Assembly (NCBI RefSeq): GCF_026914265.1
Contig: NC_069132.1
Location: 68,462,993 to 68,526,992 of the forward strand
DNA length: 64,000 nucleotides
Origin: Mya arenaria
Lineage: Eukaryota > Mollusca > Bivalvia > Myida > Myidae
Direction of reading: 5' to 3'
In this document: positions 49,301 to 61,300 of the stretch, piece after piece
Numbering within the stretch: position 1 is the stretch's first letter
Layout of the letters: the number at the start of each line of letters is the position of its first letter
Program-made: the position numbers and the translations under genes
Notes under the pieces: model-generated
Databases searched by the model: none
Seen by the model: only the letters and a program-made list of their open reading frames with translations
Told to the model about the DNA's origin: nothing

Positions 49301-52300
49301 CCTAGCAACACCTGAGGAAAATAGTAAAAAAGAAGGATGACTAAAGATTCCATTTGAATGAATTAACATGGAATTGAAGCTGTTATCTCAACAGTGTTAG
49401 TCAATCTATGGTAGTTGTGATAACCTAAGTCCACTAAAAGCATTGTATGTATCTCCAAATGCCAAGTCAATTTTTTGTTGCTCAAGGCTTAATACTCTAG
49501 TTATATTTTAGCTAGAATAATGACCCTCAATATTCAAATTGACAATATAAACTTGCGTGCCAAGTTTCTTATTAATATTTTCAACAGTTTTTGAAAGATT
49601 TTGAGGACAACAACCAGGGGTTTTATTCATAAAGCATCATAGTGAAAATGTTCAACTTTCCATTTTTTCTAAGTTGAATTTAATGAAAACTAACAATATT
49701 TATTAACCCAAAATATGAAAATAGCAAGAAATAATTATCCAAATTATGAAGTCATATGACTAAATTTGTTGAAAGATAGAGGCTAATCAAAATATTTGTT
49801 ACTAAATTTTATAAAAATTGAAATTGTTCATTAAGAAGTTTTTTTAATAAAGCCCTAAGGTTATGATAATACCTCATCTTTAGCAACTTCAGACAATTTG
49901 GAAACTGATGCATATTTTGCAACGTACTAAAACCGTTTTTATCAATGAACAAAACTACTAACCTGTGTGTAGTTAGCGTCGGAGATGGCCTCATCTGCCA
50001 CAAAGAACACGCTGTCCTCCCCAATAAGGAGTTCCCCCTTGCTCTCCCCTACCGGAGACACTGCTCTACAGGTGGACGTGAACCTGGAAAACATCTCATT
50101 GTTGTTAAGAATTTGTTTTAATTATTATTATGCTTAGCCTGGGGAAGGTCCTTTATAGCACCTGTTGGGAGTGCCCATCATTTTCTAGTACAGGTCACCA
50201 TGATCTTGACCTTTGACCCCAAAATCAACTACTGACCATGACCAATGCAAATACCAAGTTTGCAGACTGGAAAGAGTGATCAAATTATTGATTGAAAAAA
50301 GAATTGAGACCTGGGCGCTGAGGCAGGCCAATGACATACCCATGTGTCTTCAAGGCTCCGTAAGATGGCCTAAAGCCATTCATTAAACCTTCTACTGACA
50401 GACATCGTGAAAGACTTCTAGCTTTTAATTTAACCATAATGAGACTTGTCAAACCCCTGTATTGTCACACCCATACCTGATTTTTTTGTTCCTGTGTATT
50501 TGGTAGATGAGTGCTGCTGAGTCGGACACCTGGTGGTCATCTTCAAACAGGTAGATCAGGGGAGGGTCCACAGTCTCAGAGGCTAAAGAAAAATGACGGC
50601 TTTATAGCAAAATGTCTGTGAATGAACGATGTTTTGAAAGTTTATCCTTTATGATAGGTACATACTTCATTTTCCTCTAAATGAAACCAAAATAGAACTG
50701 ATATTTATAACAGGTATTACTTTTTATGTTAAAGGGACTTAACATCAGATGGTCCCTAAATCGGCAAATACAGTCAAACCTGGTTGAACGGTCACCTGCT
50801 TTAAATGGCCACCTGCCACCTGCCTTAACGGGCCACTCCAAATTCCCCTCGTACGTTTTTTTACTATATAATGTACGTGTATTAAGCGGCCAACTGTCTA
50901 ACGCGGCCACGGCCACTAATTTTTGTCCCCATGAAGCCATATAAACACTAATTAGAGGCCACTAATCCCTTGTCACTGACACTTACGCGTATAAATTTTT
51001 CCAATACACAGCTTAAATTGCGTATAGAAGTTTACGGAAAAGAACGACGGCCTCGGGTATCTCCGTCATCCAATGAAAATGAATATTGTATCACACGATT
51101 GCCATGCATGTTTACTCATCTAGAAATCATATTTATTTCATGTTGGCGAATGTTTTGATCAGAATTGACACAATTAATGAAACAATTAATAAGATAATTA
51201 AATAATTACGAAGTTAATTATTAAATACCGACAAAAACACCGGTTATTATGAATTCACAGTTTGCATTGTCATTCGAAGGCGTGAAATGAGTTACGATTT
51301 TTATTCACTTCAATATTATTTTTCAAAGGGCACGGATTTAAATTTCTATGAACGGATATTTACACAATGCAATGTTCTTGATATTTTTTAACTTTGATTA
51401 TGGCTGAAAATAAGACTAATCGAAAGTGTTTGACTCTAAAAAAAACGTGTCGAGTGTATAAAGTTATAAGAAAACGGCCGTAGTGCAAGAAGTGTTGCCA
51501 AGGATTTTAACTGTGGAAGGACTCAAATTAATTTCTTACTTTTCTTAATTGTGGAGGAATATGAAAGCAATAGAAATCCAAACGCAAAAAGACAGAGGAA
51601 AATGACAGGACATGAGGAACTGAATTAACTAAAATGTGTATGTACATGTAGTTGTGTAAATGTGTAGACTGATATGTGGTGTGTTTTGTTTATGCTATGC
51701 ATCAACATTTATCAAATGTATGGACTTCTTTAAAAAGTGAACTCAAAAATGTGAATGTACATGTAGTTGTGTAAATGTGTAGACTGATATGTGGTGTGTT
51801 TTGTTTATGCCTTGTATCAACATTTATCTAATGTATTTTATTTATAAATTTAAAATAAAGTTATTTTATCTATACAAATGTATTTGTTTTCAACCTTCTT
51901 CAATAATATTGATACAGAAGTTACTGATTGTGGTGTGAGGTGGTAATTAAGATACATAATCCATCTCTGAATAAAGCTAAAGAGGCAGAAATGTCAAACC
52001 AGGATTAAGCAGCCACTTTGATCATTTCCCAAGGGTGGCCACTTAATACAGGTTTGACTGTAGTTATTTCTCAAAAAATGCCTAAAATTGTCAATAAGAC
52101 CTTAGTAGTATGAGGCCCATTATATATCACTTAACATGATTAAAAGAATATTTTGTCATTGTCTTAGCTGTGATTATACGTATAAAAAAGCGAATAATGG
52201 TTTCCCAGTTTATAGTGTGATGTGTACAAATACACATACCAATGCTTTTTTTTAAATATTAGTAAGTAAGATTCAATGCAATGTACACAACGATATCAAT

Positions 52301-55300
52301 TTTATGTATGATTCGAAATTTTTATTTTTTTCTTGCAATTGTATGATCTGATGTCTAGTTCCCTTTAAGCCTACCTAATTTATATTGGAACTGTTTCTTG
52401 ATGAATTTCGGAAGAATGCCAAGATGTCCCCTCTGGAGCCTCTTTCTGACCCTGCAGGGGCCCTCAGTTGGGTCAAGCTGCCAGGACTTGGGGTAAGACT
52501 TCTCATCATACCACAGAGCCCTAGAAGAAATATTCATTGTTATCATTATTATGCCCAAGTTTATCATCTCTAAAGTAGTTATCACATTGTCAGATCACCA
52601 TGATGGTTATCATTTTTATAAGTAGCATTGCAATAATCAGCACAATTATGAAGTAGCAACAACAGCTGCATTATTATCAGCAGCACCACCATATCAATAA
52701 TCATAATAAGAATAATTCCCATCATTACATCATCCCCCACCCACCCGCCGCAATACATCTCTCTAAATTACCTTTCATGTGTGAGGTTCTGTACAATCTC
52801 CTGCCACTGTTTCTTCACCTGGATGCTGGCTGTCTTGTTCTGTTTGATGTGGGTTATGAACCCGTTCCGCAGGCTTGTCTGTAACTGAGTCACTGTCTGG
52901 GTCATCTCCATGGCACCGTCTCTTAGGTGACTCGCAAGGTCATCAAACTTTTTGTATATCCTAGATAATTGGTATTAAATATCAAGTTTATATGAAAAAT
53001 ACATGTATAAATTTCCAGGTCCTTGTTTTAATTAGACATCATAGACATAAACTTTACGGCGCTTAAGAGTGCTCAGGTACACCAGTAAAGTTAGGGTCAG
53101 ATTCTATGCAATAAATGTCCTTTTGATATTTTAATTGAAATGCAGCTCTGTCACAAATGGGGTAATGCCTTGAAAAATAACAATCTTAAGCCTCATGATC
53201 TTTCTTAAAACAGGGCCCGTACTTATAGATGTTCTTCTGTTATTCCATTTCTTCAGTCTCTTATTTTTCACATTACACCATTGTATTATTGAATGTATAC
53301 AGGTTTTACTCAATGTTATAATTTCAATGGTGATTTGATATGGCTAGATATTCTTCATACTAATTTGTGTTGTCAAGAACCAACTCCATGTTAGTGTGGA
53401 TTTATTTTTCTATAATAAAGGGCTCTGTGGCATCAAAGATTGCTTGATATAACAGTTTTAGGAATTAGCACAATTCAGCAAGCCACGGCTTGGGTGAATA
53501 TGGTCTTGTGGTGTAGGTGTCCACCTCTCACCCAAGAGGTTATGGTTCAATCCCACCAGGGGTATCTTCTCATGACCTCTCCAAAATGACACCAGTACTG
53601 ATCACTGCCCAGGAAAAGGGCTCGATGTGTGATTCTATAAGATGAAGGCTTTTGTCACAATCAAGCAAAAGAAATAATTATAAACCAAAGTGTCATATTC
53701 AGCTGTATGATCTTCAACTCACCTTTTCTCGAGTGCCATTTTCTTCCTCTCGGTCCAGGTTTTTCTCTGGTTCTCCAGTCTCTCCTCTATTTGCCTCTTC
53801 CTCTGCAATGGTAATGTCATAGTTTATCTAATACACCTCTACAACAGCAGTGGTGGTTAAATGTAGAGATGGAAGTGGTGGTGATGATGATGACAATAAC
53901 GATGATGCTGTGAAAGTGGTGGTGGATATATTAAAAAAAGGTATGGTTGTGGGGATAGTGGCAAAGGTGATGGTGACAAAGAGATGATGTTGCTGCTGCT
54001 GCTGCTGATGATGATGACGTTGAGAAGTATTGTATAGTGTTAAATCTGTATAGTGAAAAAATATTTGAATCCATTGTACAGTTACAAATTATCATTCAGA
54101 CGCTGCTTTAAGACAAGTCCAAGGGGACATTAAAAATGGGTAGTTTGTTGATTGGACACCGTATTTTCAGCAAGTTCTACCTTAAAAAGGAAACATAACT
54201 CTATTATAGACTTGTAGTTTGTTAAAAAATCTGAACAAGACCTGGATTTTAAGGTGTTTTCAATGTGTACCAAAAATATTTAAAACTAGAACTGTAAGCC
54301 ATAGGCTAACGAATACCCCCCACCCCTCCATGTCTAGGTTGTTTGCCCTGGAGTTAGGCCGGACAAAGCTAATTTTGCTTACAAGGGGAGATAACTCCAG
54401 TCAGGGTCATGTGACCTGTACCAAATTCACAGAGGCGAAAGTTTACAACATGGCCATTAATTTCTGAAAGTTTGATAAAGATTTGTTGAATAATAACAAA
54501 GATGAATCCCGGACAGGGCTTATTTTGCCTACTTTAACACATCAAGGGGAGATAACTCCAGTCAGGGTCATGTGACCTGTACCAAATTCACAGAGGCGAA
54601 AGTTTACAACATGGCCATTAATTTCTGAAAGTTTGATAAAGATTTGTTGAATAATAACAAAGATGAATCCCGGACAGGGCTTATTTTGCCTACTTTAACA
54701 CATCAAGGGGAGGTAACTCTGGTCAGGGTCATGTGACCCGTACCAATTTCACAGAGGCGCAAGTTTACATCATGGCCATTAATATCTGAAAGTTTGAAAA
54801 AGATTTGTTCAATAACGACAAAGATGAATCCCGGACAAAAAAAAAACGGACGGACAGACGGACAGACAGACAGACGGACAACCCGATTCCAGTATACCCC
54901 CCCCCAAACTTTGTTTTGGGGGGTATAATAAAATAAAATCTGTCTCTTCTTTCATGAGTTGTCATCCGGACAAATCCAACAAACTGACAAGCTCCCTCCT
55001 ACATGTATATACTCCCCCCCCCCACACACACACCTTTGTTTTGTGAGATATAACAAACATATTTTTCACCTCCTGTATTCTTTCTCTTTCCACAGATGTG
55101 AGTTCAGCCCTTGGAGAGAAGACCTCACACCTGGCACTGGTCAGATGGTTGATGAGGCGTGAGCCATCCTCGATCTGCTGGCCCGACAGGTTGGCTCGGC
55201 AGTTACGGATCAGGTCATGGATGTGGTACCCTAGGTCATTACCCTAAGAAAATGTAGAATACACATTGAGGATTTATTTGAAAAATAAAGAAGAGTGATT

Positions 55301-58300
55301 TTTTAATTTTTTGAAATGAATAAATCTTACATGTAATAATCACATTTCGAGTCCTTGTAATTTTGAAGTAATTCATATCAAAAGGCAGTTTAAACCTGCC
55401 ATAGTACGTTTGCAAGCATCTAAGCAAATAACATTTCTTCAAATTAAATGACTGAATCAAAACCATGAAAAATAAACCTCAAAAGCTCAATGCATATTTC
55501 TATAACAAAAGTTTTTTTGTTTTATTTAGACATAATTTATATTCATATATATATATTACTAAGCATTTGCAACAACTGTGTTGTATAATGATGTTTGATT
55601 TTCTCAAAAAATAACGGTAAACACACTGTCTGGCCCCTCTCAAAAGTTAACAAACATGTTTGGCCTTTCAAAAGTAGACAAACATGCCTCACCCTATCAA
55701 AAGTAAACAAACATGTCTGACCCCTCACAAAAATTCACAAACATGTCTTGCCCCTCGCAAAAGATAACAAACATGTTTGGCCCCTCTCCAAAGTTAACAA
55801 ACATGTCTGGCCCTCACAAAAAGTAACACACATGTCTGGCCCATCTTAAAAGTTAACAATCTTGCCTGCCCCTCTCAAAAATTAACAAACATGTCTGACT
55901 ATTCTCGAAAGATAACAAACATCTCAAAAGTTAACAAGCAAGTCTGGCCCCTCTCAACATTGAACAAGCATGTCAGACTCCTTTCATAAGTTAACAAACA
56001 TAGCAGGCACCACTTAAAAGTTAACAACCATGTCTGGTCCCTCTAAAAAATTAACAAACATGTCAGGCCCCTCTAAGTTAATAAACTCATCAGGCCCCTC
56101 CCAAAGTAATCAATCATATCTGGCCCCTACCAGATCCTGGTACTGGATGATGAGGTTGAGTATTTCCATGCCTCGTTGCTCCCCGGTCAGGAAGGACAGG
56201 GTAAACACACGCTGGTCTAGCCCCACACGGTTGGACAGCATCAGACTTACCAGTCTTCCCAGCTGGTAAGAGACAATAGTTACATAATAATTAAAAAAAT
56301 AAGTAAAACTATTTTTGGTAAGTGTTCAGATGTTATCTTTAACAAAATGGCTGATAAAAGCCACAAATATGCAAGAAAATGAACTATTTTTTATACAACA
56401 ACACTTAATAACTTTAATCATAGACATAACGTATATGCATATAATGATTAAAAGTTTAGTACTGTGCATGAATAAAACTACAATTCAGGTTCTATTAGTG
56501 TTTTAAAACAACGATTGTACTATTGATAATCAGTTACTTGAGTGGAACCAATTATCAATAGTAAAATTGGAACCGATTCCCAACACTAGCCCCATTACCT
56601 GAACTCTGAGTACATCCTTGGCTCCCCACATGATTAAGTTCTTGGCTTTCTTCCCACCAAAACTCTTCTCCTGTAAAATATTAAGGTACACTGCAATCTT
56701 CATATTTTTTTCAACTCTGAGGTAATAACTCTTGGTACAAATATAAAATATGCTTGTTAACCTGTGTACCAAGTTTCATGACTTCAGAATAATTTAACAG
56801 TAAGTCTATGGCAAAGCTAAATAGCCAAAGTTAATTTTAAACATTGGTACCAAGGTTCACTTAAATATCTTGATCCATTTTCGAGTTATGGCAAAGGTCA
56901 CAGTGTTTGAACTAGGATGACACCTACAAAACCGAAGCTATAGCAATTATATAATATGAGACTATTTTCTTGGAAAAACAGATGAGGTTAAACATCTGGA
57001 CTCAAACGACCAAAAATCAAGGGTGCTAGTGTTCTTGTGGTATAGGTCATTGAACCCCACCAGGCGGCCTCATGGTTATCAGTACTGTATTCGACTAAGA
57101 AAACAGACTCAAGCACTATTGTATAAGCTATAATCTTTCTTCACAATCAAGCTTAAAGTAATTAAAATAATCAAAGGGCAATAACTCTAAAATACCATTC
57201 ACAAAAGTTACAATAGTAATGTTTCTTTTGCACAGCACTTCTCAACACAGTCAATAGGTTTATAAACTTTGAAGTCAATATCTAAAAAAACATGTGGAGT
57301 AATAGAGAAAAATATACTTGTCCCTATGTCAACCAATGGATGATTAGAAGGGACAAGATGATTCCTATATAGTACATACCACTAAGTGATGTGGGAATAA
57401 TCAGTATAAACTTAGCATTGACAAACCTGTGTCAGTGTTGCCTCCAGCGCCCTGTAGGTGAAGGTTATCAGTCTCCTCATGAAGTTCCACTCGGCACTCT
57501 CCGCGGGTGACATAGGCTCCAGTAGATGGATAATGTGGCGCATCTCTTTCACCTTCCGTTCTGTGGAGGAAATTTTGCGAGCTATAAACACAAGAGGGCT
57601 ATAGGGCCTTGGATGGCAAACCTGATATATTGAACTCTGTCCATGGCATTTGGTAAAGATTTTATTGTCATAATTTTTATTTCAGATATTGGTGAAGAAC
57701 TGAAGGTACTCGAGTGGGAACAAGATTAAGTATGTCATTTTTTATAAATGAAGAAATGTTGGAGCTTTAAGAGTACTGGAAACAAAGTTAAAAATGACTT
57801 TGTGGTTGGATGAGCTAAACAATTGTACTCTTTTGTAATCCTGCAAGTTTTAATCAAGTGTGTAACTGACAATACATAGTCTGAATGTTCAAGATACAGA
57901 TATGGGTAAGCATGAAATTCATTTTAGCTAAATATCACTGTATTTTCAAATAAATAATTTAGTCAGGCGCTTTTAAAAGATGTAAATACATACACAATTT
58001 TTAATAACTTTTGATGTTGTGTCGTAAAATTAGTTGAGTCTGAAATTGAGATTGTATTTTTGTGATATTGGACCAGACCTATATCTTTAGAAAAAGTTAA
58101 AATAGATAAACCAAATGTGGTCATATCAGACATAACCCTGACTTTTTAAGTATATATATATATATTTTTTATTTTTTCAAAATTACTGTTCAACTTAGTC
58201 ATGCCAGCACAATCATTGATCAATAATACATGTAATATCATAAAATAAGTCACTAGCATGAACAAATATTTTATACATTTGACAATTGTGCAACCTGAGT

Positions 58301-61300
58301 GTTATCACTTTAGACGTGATGTCTTAAATGAATGATAGTGTTGAATATGTACACTAAGCCACTTGTGAAATAATATAGCTTTTGGTGCTCACTTGGTGAA
58401 ATATATTACGATCTTACACTGAAACAATAGTAATCCTCTGTATAGCATCATTAACAACACTCACCAGTATACACTGCCGTTTCCACAGTGAGAGCTATTA
58501 TCCTCTTCAGTCTCTCTATCAGCTCATTCTGATTCAGCGGTTTCAGCTCATGCTTCTTCCTCTTTATATGACTAAACATGGTTTGTAGAAGGGAACTACT
58601 TTTTGGCGACTTTCCGAGGCTCATCTCCAGGGACAATGTTCTTCCATATCCATGTTTCCGTACAGGTACGTTCACTTTGTGTACACTCCCAGAGTGTAGA
58701 GAGTCCTGGGAACTATCGCTTTCCGCCCCAGATCCACTAGTGCCCAAGTTCTCCATCCCAAATGGGGCATCTGTTTTAACATAGTAACCACTGGAACGCT
58801 TTCTAAACGGGAATTTCCCAAAACTGCCGCTAACGGAGAAGTTGTGTGGAGATGAGGTAAGTGTGCGATGGGGTGGAACAATGGGTCGTGAACCTGGCGA
58901 GTGCGAAATGTTGGGATATGTGTTAGATATAGAAAAACAGTGATACGTGGCTTAAGCGGCAAATGCACGTCATTTTTAAGGCAACTGAATAGGTTGAAAT
59001 TTGATTTCCATGATCTAACTTCTGTTAATCATTATCAAATTATGAGGTTTGCAGGTGGTCTAAAAAGCAGACTAAAGAGCAGAAAGTTTTACAAAATCTT
59101 AATGTTTAGTGCATTTTATATTTGTTTAAGATACAAGTTATAGATGAGCATATCAAAATTATAATTCTTGACAAAGACATAATAATACAAAAAATTAAAA
59201 CTTGTTTTTACATAACATACAGTCAAAAACCATTGGCTCGATATAGCTTGGCTTGATTTCCTTGTTGGCTAAAACTGGATATAAAGGATCAATTTTGTTT
59301 TACTCTGTGTAAACATTCTCACTAGGCTCGATATTCGTAGGGCTCAAAGTGATAAGACAGGTCCCTAGGATATCAAGCCTACAGGTTCGACTGTACTCAC
59401 TTTAAACTATTGCAGGTATAACAAGAGCTGTCACAGAGACAGCGCACTCGACTATTCCGCCGCTTTTCAATGTAAGGATTGAAAAGTTTTGGCGAAACAT
59501 GCATGGATCACTGTTAGATTAGATTTCAATGCAATACATGGTGTGCTGAGATATTAACATAAATGTGGTTCCATGCAAAATTTTAACGAAAATTTCTAAG
59601 TCTAATAATAAAGGGCCATTATTTGCAAAATACAGTTATCTAACTTGGTTATTCAATTAAGTTGGGTGGTTGAATACCATTGTATAAAGTCTCAACGCAA
59701 TACATCAAATAGTTGCTGAGATATTATCCTATGTGTGCTAACATGCAAGACCTTAACCAAAATTTCTTAGTCGCGTAATAAAGGGGCAAAAATTATATAT
59801 TATAAAAGATAGAGTTATCTTACTTGATTAAATAAGAAGGTTAAATAGATGGGAGCCTGTGTGTAAAGTTTCAATGCAATTATACATGATGTATTCGCTG
59901 AGGTATTGACTAAAAAGTGGTTACATGCAAAACCTTAACCAGAATTTCTATGTCAAATAAAGAAGGGGCCATTATTTTAATTTAATGCAAACTGGAGTTA
60001 TCTTACTTGGTTATCTAAGTAGATTGGATGGTTGAGTACCATTGTATAAAGTCTCAATGCAATCCATCAAGTAATTGCTGAGATATTAACGCCCACACCA
60101 GGGTGAGTAGTATAGCTCTCCTTATTCTTTGAAAAGTCGAGCTAAAAACCTATATGAGATCATTCATACAAGGGAAACTACAGGGACAAGGGCAGTAGTC
60201 AAATCTTCAAAGATAACACCTTGTTTAGAGGCACACTGGGCTTGAGCCCAAGAGACACTGAATGAGAGAAACACAACATACAAACAACACAGACACCACA
60301 CTCCAAGTTCTCGGAACTTCTGACTGGTAAATTCCGTCTTGGAACCAACATTTAAACAAAAGCTCACTGGGGGTTGAACTTATTGTGGACAGAATCTCAC
60401 ACTTGTCCCAACGTCCCCCAGCCCCTGATATACTGCTATTATGTACTAAGAGTAACCCCCCCCCATATACTGCTATTATGAACTATGAGTACCCCCCCCC
60501 CCATATACTGCTATTATGAACTATGAGTACCACAAAAAACACTGATATACTACATTTATACCATAGTTTGTGCTTATACTGGAGGTAAGCCTAGGGGCGC
60601 TGGTCGACTTGGTGAAGATACTGAACGTCTGTGAGGCCTCCTCACTGGCACGCTCCACTAGCTCCAGAATGGCGACCAGTATCACATACTGGACATGCCG
60701 GACCATGCGAGTGCCTCTTGATTCTACACCTGGGGGCAGGGTGAAGTATGTAAATCATCATACTGACTTCATAGTAGTAATACAGTTTCAACATATTAAA
60801 TAAACACACCTAGCGAGCCGAGATTTACTATAATATTAATAGCAAAGTGGAACACACTTATTTCAATCATATGTCTATCTATACATATTTTGTTTAAGCA
60901 CCTTGTACTTTATGTTTTTCTGTGGTTTATTAAAAAGTAACATAGGATTATATCCTGATAAACTCATAACTTGAAAAAATGAGTTTATCAAACTTTAATT
61001 TTACTGTTTCACTTATTTTAGCCTGTTTCACTATAAAGTAACAATGTAATTGCCCTCAGTGCTGGGATAAAAATAAATGATAACATCATTTCCTGTATTT
61101 GGCTTATATTTCCAACATCAAATTGCTGATTATGATTAATATAAGCATGAAATAAAAAAAAAATAAAAAAAGTTTTTTCAGTATAAGATTGCATTTTTTT
61201 CCACCTAATGAACAGTGAAAATATAGAATTATATAATTTTTGGTGCTGACACATCATGGAATATATAGCTATCATACACTGGAACAAACAATTATCCTCC

